DNA of 64,000 bases from NCBI GenBank assembly GCA_963924555.1, contig OZ004591.1, positions 496,001 to 560,000 on the forward strand, read 5' to 3'. Shown here piece by piece: positions 52,931 through 64,000 of the stretch (within the stretch, counting starts at the first letter, position 1; each line of letters starts with the position of its first letter). Position numbers and translations under genes: made by a program. The notes under the pieces were generated by a model. That model saw only the letters and a list, made by a program, of their open reading frames with translations. It did no database searches and had not been told where the DNA came from. This DNA is from Crambe crambe (lineage: Eukaryota > Porifera > Demospongiae > Poecilosclerida > Crambeidae).

Positions 52931-53188
52931 ACTCGAGTTCACTCTTAAAAAGCACTCTAAAATGGAGTCCTTGAGTCGGTGAGGATATTCTAATTAAAGC
53001 ACAGCAAAGCTGCATTCGAGGGAAAGTTCAAAGTTCGAACTGCAGCATGGTTCCCTGGCCTTCAGATTAAGTATTGCTACTTCTATACCTTCAGTGCATA
53101 GTAAGTGATCTTAATATTGACTATGTAAAACTATGCAAATGACATCTTTATAAGAATTCCTCCTCAAGATTGTGGAGCATTTATTATT
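52931..53188. promoter_or_regulatory. Divergent promoter region TBRG1-like / POLR3B
   Basis: 258 bp between two start codons in head-to-head orientation. No TATA-like element is obvious upstream of either start. Confidence 0.5.
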
Positions 53189-56100
53189 ATGATGTCCAAA
53201 TGTGAAGAGTCCTCCATCTACCCCAAATGTCTCCTAGAAGGTGATGATTTATCTAAACCTATCAACACGGTGAAGGAGAAATGGAAGCTTCTTCCTGCAT
53301 TTCTGAAGGTAAAGGGTCTCGTCAAGCAACACATCGACTCCTTCAACTACTTCATCAACGTTGAAATAAAGAAGATCCTGAAAGCAAACGAACTCATTAC
53401 CAGCGATGCAGATCCCTCCTTCTATCTCAAGTACCTCAACATATCTGTGGGAAAACCAGATGTGGAGGAGTCCTTTAACGTCACGAAACCCATTGCTCCT
53501 CACGAGTGCCGTCTCCGGGATATGACTTACTCAGCTCCGATCACTGTCGATATAGAGTACACCCGAGGCAATCAGAGGATTATTAGAAAGGGGCTTCCCA
53601 TTGGACGAATGCCCATAATGCTGCGGAGTTCCAATTGCATTTTGGCTGGAAAGTCACCTCAAGAGCTTGCCAAGTTGAATGAGTGTCCAATCGATACTGG
53701 TGGGTATTTTGTCGTCCGAGGGGTCGAAAAAGTCATCCTCATCCAAGAGCAGCTGTCAAAGAATCGAATGATAGTCGACGTAGATCGTAAAGGAATGGTC
53801 GGTTGCTCGGTAACAAGCTCCACCCATGAGAGGAAGAGTCGGACTAACTTGATTATGAAGAGTAATAAATACTACATGAAACACAATTCCTTTTCCGATA
53901 ATATTCCAGTGGTGGCCGTTTTCAAAGCTATGGGTGTCATTTCAGACCAAGAAATTGTACAAATGATAGGCAGTGAGGAAGACGTCTTGTCCATTTTTGC
54001 TCCTTCTCTGGAAGAATGTGCTAACCTCAAGATTTTCACTCAACTACAAGCTTTGGAGTACATCGGGAGCAAGTGTCGACAGGTGAGGACCTGGGGAAAA
54101 CAGAAGACCAGAGTGGATGAGGCAGCTGATGTTCTGGCCACAGTAGTGCTGGCTCATGTGCCAGTGGTGGAATTCAACTTCCGCATGAAGTGTGTGTATC
54201 TGGCTCTGATGGTGCGTAGGGTGATACTCGCCCAGGAAGATGTGGTGAGGGTGGACGACCGAGACTATTATGGAAATAAGCGTCTTGAACTTGCAGGACA
54301 AGTGAGTTGTAAAATACTAGCAACGTTGATCTCTTTACTTTGAGTTGACCCTACTCAGTACTGAGATAATTGATTCTTATGTATCTCTCTGTGTAGTTGC
54401 TTTCACTGCTTTTTGAGGATCTCTTTAAGAAGTTCAACTTTGAACTGAAGAGAATAGCCGACCAGACCATCCCAAAGCAGAGAGCAACGCAGTTTGACGT
54501 GGTCCGCCATATGAGACAGGACCAGATCACGATGGGACTTTCCCATGCCATCTCCACTGGTAACTGGTCGGTGAAGAGGTTCAAAATGGACCGAGCTGGA
54601 GTAACTCAAGTGCTTTCACGTCTCTCTTTCATCTCTGCCCTTGGTCACATGACTCGCATATCCAGTCAATTTGAGAAGACGAGGAAGGTAAGCGGTCCTC
54701 GCTCCCTACAGCCTTCTCAGTGGGGGATGTTGTGTCCGTCTGATACTCCAGAAGGAGAGGCTTGTGGTCTTGTGAAGAATTTGGCCCTCATGACCCACAT
54801 CACTACAGACCAGGAAGAAGAGCCTATCGTTAGATTGGCTTTTAATTTGGGGGTGGAGGACATCCAGTATTTGTCAGGGGAGGAGCTCAGTTTCCCTTTG
54901 GTGTACATTGTGTTCCTCAATGGGAACATTCTCGGAGTCGTGAGGAATTACAAGCGTTTGATCCGAACGTTTCGCCTGATGCGTCGCTCTGGGAGGATGA
55001 ATGAGTTCGTGTCCATATGCCCCAACCACCACCAACGTTGTGTCTACATTGCCTCTGATGGAGGACGTGTCTGTCGTCCGTACATCATCGTGAAAAGAGG
55101 TCGGCCAAAGGTCACTGACGCTCACATCGAAATGCTCTCCAATGGCATGGAATTCGAAGATTTTGTCCAACAGGGTCTAGTGGAATATTTGGATGTCAAT
55201 GAAGAAAATAATTGTAACATTGCCCTGTACGAAGCCGACATCACCCCAGACACCACTCACCTGGAGATAGAACCCTTTACCATATTAGGGGTGTGTGCTG
55301 GTCTGGTTCCTTATCCACATCATAACCAGTCTCCTCGTAACACCTACCAGTGTGCCATGGGGAAGCAAGCCATGGGCTCCATTGCTTACAACCAGCGTAA
55401 TCGCATAGATACGCTTCTTTACTCACTTGTTTATCCGCAAGCTCCACTAGTGAAATCAAAAACCATCGATCTGATTCAATTCGACAAGCTTCCCGCTGGG
55501 CAGAATGCTTCAATTGCAGTAATGAGTTACACTGGATATGACATTGAAGATGCCTTGATTCTGAATAAAGCTTCTTTGGATAGGGGTTTTGGACGATGTT
55601 TGGTCTATCGCAAACAGAACTGCTCCCTGAAGCGTTACGCTAACCAAACATTTGACCGTATCCTTGGACCACATAGGGATGCAGCAACGGGTAAGCCGAT
55701 ATGGACTCACGAAGTCCTGGACCAAGATGGCATATGTTCACCGGGGGAAAGAGTATCCAATAAGCAAGTGCTAGTCAATAAATCGGTTCCGGTTGTCACT
55801 CAAACCCTACAGCAGCAATCACCAGGTCCGTCAGAAGCAAGTTACAAAGACACACCCATTGCTTACAAGGGGGCCATGGACTGCTACGTGGAGAAGGTGC
55901 TCATCACCTCCAATGCGGAAGAATCGTACCTGATAAAAATGCTTCTCCGTACGACTCGGAGACCGGAAATTGGAGACAAGTTTAGCAGTCGCCATGGGCA
56001 GAAAGGAGTGTGTGGTTTGATTGTTAATCAAGAGGATGTGCCCTTCAACGACAGTGGGATATGTCCCGATATCGTCATGAATCCCCACGGCTTTCCCTCT

Positions 56101-56963
56101 CGTATGACAGTTGGGAAGCTGATTGAACTTTTGGCCGGTAAAGCTGGTGTTTTGGATGGCAAGTTTCATTACGGGACTGCTTTTAGTGGCGATAAAGTTG
56201 CTGATGTGAGTGAGGATTTGGTAAGGCATGGTTTCAATTACGCCGGCAAGGATTACCTCACCTCAGGGATAACCGGGGAACCTTTGAGTGTGTACGTGTT
56301 CTTTGGCCCGGTGTATTACCAAAAGTTGAAGCATATGGTGCTGGATAAGATGCACGCTCGCTCCAAGGGCCCCCGGGCTGTGCTCACTCGGCAGCCCACA
56401 GAAGGGAGATCTAGAGAAGGGGGGTTGCGTCTGGGGGAGATGGAGAGGGACTGTTTGATAGGTTATGGAGCCAGCATGCTACTCCTCGAGAGGCTGATGA
56501 TTTCAAGTGACAGTTTTGAGGTGGATGTTTGTGGGAACTGTGGACTCTTAGGCTACTCTGGATGGTGAGTGCAACTGTTTAATAGTAGAACCTCTTAATA
56601 ATGGACACACTTGGGACCCAGCCTTTTGTCCTTTGTAGAGAGGTTGTCCTCTTTTGGGTGTATAGAGTGTATATACAAAGGTACTTTTAGATTGTCCTTT
56701 GTTGAGAGGTTTGTCCTCTATCATAGTGTCCTGTATCAGATGTTCCACTGTATTAGCTTAAGCCATGCCCCATAGAGTTTCGTGCTGTACAATGTCTCTC
56801 GTATATAGCATGCATCTGCTCCATTCCTTTTAGGTGTCATTACTGCAAATCTTCTGGTCACATCTCGTCTCTCAAGATCCCCTATGCCTGCAAACTGCTC
56901 TTTCAGGAACTTCAATCCATGAACATTGTGCCAAGAATCTCGCTAGCGAAGTACATTGACTGA
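53189..56963 (+). CDS. POLR3B: RNA polymerase III second-largest subunit (RPC2)
   Basis: Three exons (53189-54301, 54397-56564, 56834-56963) give 1136 residues, the normal size. Pol III identity is suggested by [14 protein letters not shown] and the overall N terminus ([20 protein letters not shown]). Beta-subunit landmarks: [19 protein letters not shown], the active-site [33 protein letters not shown], and the C-terminal zinc ligands CGNCG (56530 region) with CHYC in the last exon. Two ATGs open the frame (53189 and 53192). It is the catalytic-core partner of RPC1 for tRNA and 5S rRNA synthesis in the nucleus. A MITE copy lies in the second intron. Confidence 0.98.
56583..56753. mobile_element. 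MITE copy (ACAGTGGAACCTC family) in POLR3B intron 2
   Basis: Left end AGTAGAACCTCTTAATAATG and right end TGTTCCACTGTA; interior shares GGACACACTTGGGACCCAGC and TTTGTAGAGAGGTTGTCCTC with the copies at 23036 and 51990. Confidence 0.75.
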
Positions 56964-57060
56964 AATATCAATAGAGTCATCACTTAATTATAACGAATTA
57001 AATTTATGACTGGAATTTTTATGATAATTAAATTTTATTATTATTCTTATTATGTCTAAT

Positions 57061-58573
57061 TCATGAGATGTTTGAAATTGCTTTTGCTAATGACTCTGGT
57101 GTTGGTTTATTGGCAGTGGCTGATGGTGGGTATCCAGCCTTGGAAAGGGCTTCTGCCGAAGTTGGACCAATGGCTACCAGCTGAAAGGAACGGTATATCA
57201 AATTTAACCTGGGTTTTCATATTAACGGCAATTGGCTTTGATGTGGAGGAAGGAATGTAAATCAATCATGCATGTTATTTGAAATATCATCACATTATAC
57301 ATGCTTGTTCCTATTAACAGAAGCCTGGGAACAAATCCAGTGGTACACATACCTTGATGGACACTTTGTCCTCAAATATTGTCAGGATCTTGTCCAGAGC
57401 GTAGTTCACACCCGAGGGGCTGAAGAATACAGTGTACAGGGAACTACCATCACTGATGGACAACATCTCTAGAAGGCTGTGGAGGTTGCTGAGGATATCT
57501 GGATGAGGTTCTGTGTTGTAACAATTCAGGGAGTCCAAGCCCAGCCCAGCTTCCCTCAGGACACGGGGGAGTGTCTCTCGCTTCAAGTTGCTGCAAGGGA
57601 ACAGGAGAGGACGATGATCATGGCTGTTATCCTGGGAACTAAAATCTGTCAAAATGAAGCCATGTGGTAAAAATTTAGCCTTGATGTAAAAATAATGCTC
57701 TATGAGAACATGTACAGCTGTCATGTCACAGAAAATGAACCATGCTTTGTCTCATCTACATGTAAATTCAGCACAAATTTGTTTATTTTTCTTCATGTGA
57801 TAGAATGGTGGGACCACTCTTACTTCTGACAGTCATAACTAATTATTGGTTTGTTGTAATACATCATATCACGTGATATTATCATTCAGGGTGGCTCCTC
57901 TGGGTCAAGATGTAGCCATAAACAACAATATCTTCATTACTGAATCATTAGCAGCCATACAATAACTTACATTCTGTGATGACTCGACTCAGTTCCTCTG
58001 CATTACCACTGTATGAACCGAAAGGTTTTAGTCCTAACTTGCAATTGGCTAAAATGCTCATAGTAACAATGGCAATTCTATGCAATAATAATGATAACAG
58101 AACCTGCTTGTGCTGTACCCTTCCCAACAACAAATATTGGATGGGATCTCCACTCTTCTGTCACCCTCTCCCTCCAGTTTTGAGGTGCAGGAACATCATC
58201 TGGTGTCCCGAAGGGTCCTGCCGAGAGGGCAGCTGCAGCCGACTCCACAGCTGTTTGACTAGTGAAGATGAGTCCTATGTATCCAATACACTGTATAAAT
58301 GGAGTGGAGAGAGATGTGATAAGATATGTGGACACTACCTGAGTACTGAGAAGAATTCAGCAGAGCAGTGGAGAGTGCCTGTTGATTCACAAACCGGAAA
58401 TGGAGGACTGGGAGGAAATGAGGTGTGTAGCAAGCCTGTCTCAACACCTATATACGCGTAAGAGTCTTTGCTAATGAACCTAGCTGGTCAATAAAGAGGC
58501 AAAGACTTACTACATCGTACTGGTCCTCTGGAGACTTCGCAGCTCTCAGAAGCAGTACGATTTTCCTCTCCAT
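57061..58573 (-). CDS. UROS: Uroporphyrinogen-III synthase
   Basis: Several exons from the ATG at 58573 (MERKIVLLLRAAKSPEDQYD) to the stop at 57061. The second exon carries YTPYFLPVLHFRFVNQQAL; the third GLIFTSQTAVESAAAA and HPIFVVGKGTA; the next GSYSGNAEELSRVI; then LLFPCSNLKRETLPRVL and VFFSPSGVNYAL. The last exon carries VAIGPTSAEALSKAGYPP and ends ESLAKAISNIS. The paired alpha/beta domains and the IGPTSAEAL end are diagnostic. It cyclises hydroxymethylbilane to uroporphyrinogen III in haem synthesis, in the cytosol. Tail-to-tail with POLR3B (97 bp) and head-to-head with RSPH1 (81 bp). Confidence 0.93.
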
Positions 58574-58654
58574 CTTGATCTAGCTCCACCCATTAGCTGG
58601 ATCACGTGATATTGTAACCATAGAAACTGTGAAGGAGAAACACTCCTTGATAAG
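58574..58654. promoter_or_regulatory. 81-bp divergent promoter UROS / RSPH1
   Basis: Only 81 bp separate the two start codons, so the 5' UTRs and core promoter are shared or overlap. The segment contains TCACGTGA, an E-box palindrome (about 58601-58608). Confidence 0.6.
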
Positions 58655-59730
58655 ATGTCTGACGTAGATTCAGAAGATTTGGAAGACGAGGGGCCTAACT
58701 TAGGGGTGAGTAATCCCTATAGAATCTATAAGGTAGTTTCAAAGCTTTCTGTGTATGAATTCAAAGAGTTATGAGGGAGATAGGAATGAGAATGAAGAGC
58801 GCCATGGTAAGGGAATTGCCCACTTGCCCAATGGAGATATTTATGAAGGAGAATATGTCAATGGAAAGAGACATGGAAAAGTAAGATTTCGTTTTGACAA
58901 TCCAGGCACTAGAAATTAGTACTCTAAATAACTGTCTGAGTGATTAAGTGTTCTGTTAATTCATTGGCATTGTAGGGAATGTATAAATTTAAATCAGGGG
59001 CACGCTACATTGGTGAGTATGTAGAGAATATAAAAGAGGGAGAAGGTGTCTTCCACTATCCTGATGGATCAAAATATGAAGGTATGAATGATGTAGCAAT
59101 ATAATTGATGGCTGAATAATCATTCTTCTAACCAAGGGAGCTGGTCGAAAGACACGAGGACTGGACATGGTACTTACACTTACTGTAATGGAGACACATA
59201 TGAGGGACAATGGAATAATAATCTCCGCCATGGAGAAGGAACCTACACTTTTGCCTCTTCAGGGGTGAAGTATTTGGGAACATGGGTTAATGGCCGCAAG
59301 GAAGGAACAGGACAACTGGTTTTTGCGAACTATAAATACCAAGGTGGCTTCACTGGTGATCAGGTACATGAATAATAATATTAGTATGCACTTTGATTGT
59401 ATTCTTGTATGCACTTCACTAGCCTATGGGACCTGGAGCGTATGTATTTGATATTGGATGCCAGCAGAGTGGAGATTATATAATTGAAAACAAGGTAATG
59501 GTAGTCCTACTTTATCAATTTGTTTCATAATTTGTGGGTCTCTTTTCCTTGGGCTTTTTGGAGCAAGTGGTAATGTCTTAAAATATTTAATTTTAAAAAT
59601 AATTCCTTTGTGTCAGGAAAACGAAGAAGCTGATGATGAAGAAGTCCCTCTTTCTAGCACTTTGAGATGGAGAGGAGCTGAGATCACTCCAAAAATAGAG
59701 AACCCTGACACTTCAGTTGTAGCTAAATAA
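58655..59730 (+). CDS. RSPH1: Radial spoke head 1 homologue (MORN repeats)
   Basis: Starts [17 protein letters not shown] at 58655; several short exons. About six MORN repeats follow: [92 protein letters not shown] and [17 protein letters not shown]. After these comes [16 protein letters not shown] and an acidic tail ending [15 protein letters not shown]1 forms the head of the axonemal radial spoke in motile cilia, fitting an animal with choanocytes and flagellated larvae or sperm. The stop codon lies within TAAATAAACATG, which may supply the poly(A) signal context. Confidence 0.93.
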
Positions 59731-60081
59731 ACATGAGCCACTCCCATTTTTTCTTAATTGGTATACATTCGGCACGTGTTAGTCTATGAATATGATTAAA
59801 CTCGATGAATGTGGTAAAGTTGTACTTTATTAGGCGAGTACCCGCCCCCTTGGAAGCCGTAGAAGTGGTAACTGTAACTACGATACAGAGGATTGAGTGT
59901 GCAATTAGGCTTAGCTGCTGCTCTTTGATCTGAAGTGCTACAAATTTTCAGGGGGTCTCTGGTAGTTACTACGCCTAGTTACGGTGCTGAAGTCGCCAGG
60001 CCAGGAGCGCTAGCTAGCCATCGGGCTTTTTCTATGCAAGTTCTATTGTAATTTGAGAACCAAAAGCTATTAACATTTGGG
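59731..60081. other. Spacer RSPH1 / APP-like gene
   Basis: About 350 bp holding the RSPH1 3' UTR and the promoter of the next gene. No gene seen. Confidence 0.4.
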
Positions 60082-61216
60082 ATGAGACTGAAAGTCATTT
60101 CTTTCCTGTTGTGTGTGCTGCTTCTGAGTATTCCAACCAGCAGCAGGAAGGTGAGTCACCGTTGTCCATTTAATATACCACAGATAGCCTAAAGCGTTTG
60201 ATCTAGCTAAGCTAGCTGGCCATGCTGGAGCATTCATTGTTTGTTTAATGACATTTTCATTCCATAAGCAGTGTAATATGAACACTAAACTTTGTGTTAA
60301 TGGGTGTCCACAACAACTGTGATTTTACACTAGGCAACATTAATGTTAGTTGCAACTAGGATAGCAAGCTGCACACACCAAAAATGCAATGATGAGAGCT
60401 CAATAACATGTAGAAAATGTTGATAAAAGTTGCACTCTAATGCTGCAATGTTGCAGAAGAAGGCTTCTCTGACTTGTGGTGGAATTAGTGAGCACTGACA
60501 TAAAATGGGCCAAGATTCTTAGGTGTGATGGCCAGCTATGTTGTTTTTTCTTTCTGTTGGCTCATTGCCACTAATTGTCCCATCACACGTTCTACATGTT
60601 CCTTTAGAGTGTAAGAATTGTGTTGATATGCACAGGCAACTTGGAAGGCTCACACTTCTACAAGAATGTAGACATAAATTTGATTAGATTTTTTAAAGGC
60701 ATGGTTGTAATCGTATATCCTTTATATTTTTAGGGACATGTGAAGGAGGTGATTCATCAGAAAGAAGGTAATACTAACTGGTCATTTATTTCATAATAAT
60801 TTGCTTAAGAATGTGTAATTATGAACTTACAATTACTGTTAGTATGAAGGAATGCACTTGATAATACTAACAAAGCAGGTATGTGCGTGAACATAGCACC
60901 TTTCTGAATAACAATAACGGAGCTACTAATCTCCTGCACTTGATGAAGCATTGTACTTTATGTACACTCCTTTTTGCACGACATGCAAGACCTTTTTGTT
61001 GCAATCGATAGCCTGCAATAGAACTGAAGCAGCAAACACGACTTCTGTAGTAGCTATGCAAGGAAGCATTTCAGAATGTACATTTCTATGATTATCAAAT
61101 ATTTTTATTATGAGGAGCCAATAGATCCATTGGAATCAATTGAAACTTAGACATTATCAGGCTTTGGAATCAATTGAAACTTAGACATTATCAAGCTGCT
61201 CAATTTGAAATCATGT

Positions 61217-61250
<34 letters not shown>

Positions 61251-63735
61251 ATTTACAACCCTATATTGTAGGCTGCTACTGTTGCTAGGGAGAACAGTAT
61301 CCAACTATAAACTTCAATGAATTGAAGACAAGTGACTGTGAAAATTATACTATGGAGCCACTTTGGCTGTTATTGAACTCCCATACTAGTGCTATAGTGT
61401 GGTAGTAAACTTCCACTTAAATCGATAATTGAGTCACAAGAATATTGAATGTCATTAGACGTCAATAAAAGCTATTGCGGGGAGATCTCACCCTGTGAAT
61501 ATCAGTTATTGCATCACGGAGAGCATCTGTCATCCAATGTTCATGTTGTGTGGGGGCCATGCATGTTCCTACACAGTAATGAATAAATTTTGAAAACTTA
61601 TAGCTAGGAATAGTCCTTTGATCTTTATCTGGTGAAGCTACTGTTCAAAAATTAGACAAGTATAAAAAGATTTTCATTGTCGTGTTCTCTCCCTATTAAC
61701 ATTGCATGTTTATATTATTTAGACTAACTAGTGCCTGGGAAATTAATAATAATGCTCATTATTCGACCTTTCCAGATGCTCTGACACCATTGGACTCTCT
61801 GATAGCAGACGGAAGTGACAACATGTCAACATTTGGCCTGGAATTACTTCAGAGTCTGCACATGCTGAACTTAAAATGTAGAATCAACGAGTCTACAGCA
61901 GAATTGAAACATCACAGGAACATGGATAAGTTGATTAAATATTATCACTCCCTGGAAAAGCTGGTATCTTTACAAAACTTTGAGGAGTTTTCAAATGAGA
62001 ACAGACGTGATATCGAATCAAATTTCCACAACACGATGAGGCAGACAGAGAAAGCTCGAGCAATGGAATTGGAAAAAATACGGAGACTCTGTAAGTCTAA
62101 GAAGCAAGATATGCTCATGAGAAAATTTCTGTCCCTTTCCGACCATGCCAAGAAGTTGATTCCTCAAGATCCTGCCCATTACCATGACTTGATATCTAAA
62201 ATCAGTTTGTTCAAGACAAAGATGATGGCTAGCGTGCAAGCATGTACGAGAAGAACCGTCAGTATCTTGAACTGCTATGTGGATGAGATGCAGACACTTA
62301 TGAACTACACTGATCATTTCCTTGACTCTGTGCATGTGGTCTTTGTCACTTATTACGGTGATGATGAAGATGCTGATTCAGGGTCAGGGGTGGAGTCAAG
62401 TGGCGAGATTACCCCTGGCCCCACTCCTGAAATTAAAGCAACTGAGAGTGAGACACCAACACCAAAGAGTGACAAGACAACCCCTGCACGTGAAATTACA
62501 CTACCTCCTGGATTCTTTGGCGTTGGACCTGTGATCATCAATCCTAAGGAAGTTGACGAAAATGAGATGTCTAATACCGATCCCTCTCATGAAACCACCA
62601 AGCCATTACCTCTTCCTGTTGATTCCAAGGTTGTTGACGACACCAAATCTTTGCCTCCTAAAGAAACCAGTGAGACCCAGTCATCACCCACCATCGTGCA
62701 CCACACCATTGTACTGCCTTCTAGTTTTTTCTCAAAGCAAACGACCACTTCCACCAGCGGGAAGAAGCAAGGAAAACCCACTCCCCCCATGCTCACTACT
62801 ATATCTACTTTCACCAGCCCTAAAGAGGCAGTAACTCCCACAAGTCAAGAAACAGTATCCACTTCCAGAAGCCAGTCAGATTCACTAAAAGAATCACCCA
62901 CTTCTATAGATTCCAGCAGCAGCATAGAGGAGCTTGAAACGTCAGGTATGAATACTCTGTGGCATAGGATCTAAGATGATGTTTTATAGTGGAATCAAGT
63001 AGGTGTTGATGGTGGGTGGCAGGCCACCACTACATATGTTCTGTAGAGGAGTCCTCCCTCAGAAGTATCACTGTATCAGAACATTGTACTGAGGGGGGAG
63101 GAAGCCCTCTAGTTTGTTTTTTTATTAAGTGCTCGATAGGGGATACCATTTCTTTTATACCATGGCACACACCACATTATACAAATACTGAGCAATTAGC
63201 ACTCGTGAAGTGACTATTGATAGCACATTGATCTTCAATTTGCAGAGATTCCTTCATGGCTGGACAAGGACTTTGAAGAAGCAACAACTGAAACTGAGGT
63301 TCTCCCAAGTGATCCCACTGCATCACTAAATCAAGCACCAAAACCTCACAAAAAACCAGGTAAGGAATACTTTTTATTCTACAATACTAATTCTATTAAT
63401 GTGACGTGTTCTCTCTCCTTTTCTATACAGCTCCCCATTCCAACTCACATGCTATTGTAGAAAGTTTAGTTTTCGACGACGAAGAGCCAACCAGAGACAA
63501 AGAAAGCAGAGATCGACATGGACATTCACATTTGAAACGCTACATCTTTATCTCTCTGACACTTGGCATCATTATAACCATTCTAGCCATCATCATAGTG
63601 GTCACTTTCTCTGTCATAGCATATAGAAGGCGTGGCAGGACAGCTGCACCGATCATTTCAGAAAAAGAGATGCTCAATGTCATGAAAAAGACAGGATATG
63701 TCAATCCAACTTACAAGTATTATTCTCAGCACTGA
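60082..63735 (+). CDS. APP-like type I membrane protein (E2-like region, NPTY tail, no E1)
   Basis: Five exons: 60082-60150, 60734-60767, 61776-62945, 63246-63359 and 63431-63735. Phases agree and the sum is 564 codons, giving 563 residues. The start MRLKVISFLLCVLLLSIPTS is a signal peptide. Residues about 35-215 are helical and charged (for example ESNFHNTMRQTEKARAMELE, RRLCKSKKQDMLMRKFLSL) and are placed like the APP E2 domain. An acidic stretch (DDEDADSGSG) and a long Ser/Thr/Pro-rich stalk follow, then one membrane segment (about 499-526). The tail ends MKKTGYVNPTYKYYSQH, which matches the APP tail with its NPxY site and following aromatic pair. The exon 3 acceptor at 61775 was chosen because it alone keeps phase. 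No E1 or Kunitz domain is seen. Confidence in the APP link rests mostly on the tail. Confidence 0.75.
61217..61249. repeat. 33-base G homopolymer
   Basis: It lies in intron 2 of the APP-like gene. Its true length may be uncertain because such runs are hard to sequence. Confidence 0.95.
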
Positions 63736-64000
63736 TATCAGCACCGATAACACTGATACTATCCATGTTCTGTTGGTCTGTTTTGTTGGTCTTTTCTGTT
63801 GTATCTTCACCCAATGAAATTTATATGCACCAAAGCTGATCTGATTTTTTTTTAACCCAGTTATCAATGGTAATTTTACGGTGAATAGAAATCTCACTTA
63901 TGAAGTATTGTTACTTTTCTATATTATGGCCAATTTTTGTCACCTGGCTTATAGCCAGTTGTATAATTATCTATTGTCATTATTGCTTTCTTTTCTCTTT
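63736..64000. other. 3' flank of the APP-like gene
   Basis: Probable 3' UTR and downstream sequence; no gene seen before the window ends. Confidence 0.5.

Noticed and set aside
57479..57670. Plus-strand frame opposite the UROS exons
   Set aside because: Antisense shadow of real minus-strand exons.

Overview
The window looks like a compact metazoan genome, most likely a demosponge similar to Amphimedon (an inference from gene content and style; no species marker was tested). The evidence is short introns with GT-AG borders, gene spacing often under 300 bp, animal-specific families (ETS factors with a Pointed domain, POFUT1, TBRG1, RBBP5, SID1-family proteins), a flagellar radial-spoke gene, and many small inverted-repeat elements and simple repeats.

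Layout. 1-12.6 kb: two SID1/SIDT-family membrane-protein genes in convergent orientation (the first enters from outside the window). Between them lie three minus-strand copies of a RING + TRAF-zinc-finger + coiled-coil + RRM gene: one intact, one frameshifted, one split by an 882-bp transposon. 12.8-22.3 kb: a family of intronless seven-transmembrane receptors resembling the cAMP-receptor/GPR157 type, with two intact copies and several broken ones. TRAPPC4 and a HECT-type pseudogene held between long inverted repeats sit inside this family. 22.5-31.6 kb: RBBP5 (-), POFUT1 (+), and an ETS factor (-). 32.2-48.7 kb: a second ETS factor of ETS1/2 type with a Pointed domain. Its long N-terminal part is spread over about 16 kb, and its introns carry several minisatellites. 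49.5-64 kb: a dense block of TBRG1-like (-), RNA polymerase III subunit POLR3B (+), uroporphyrinogen-III synthase (-), RSPH1 (+) and an APP-like type I membrane protein (+).

The genes form no operon. Several pairs are head-to-head with short shared promoters (UROS/RSPH1 81 bp, SIDT/receptor 211 bp, TBRG1/POLR3B 258 bp), others converge tail-to-tail. The most interesting points are the RING-TRAF-RRM architecture next to SID1-family genes; an APP-like protein with an NPTY tail but no E1 region; a TBRG1 homologue with an N-terminal HARE-HTH domain; and two DNA-transposon families whose target-site duplications (7 bp and 9 bp) can be read directly, each having broken a coding sequence here.
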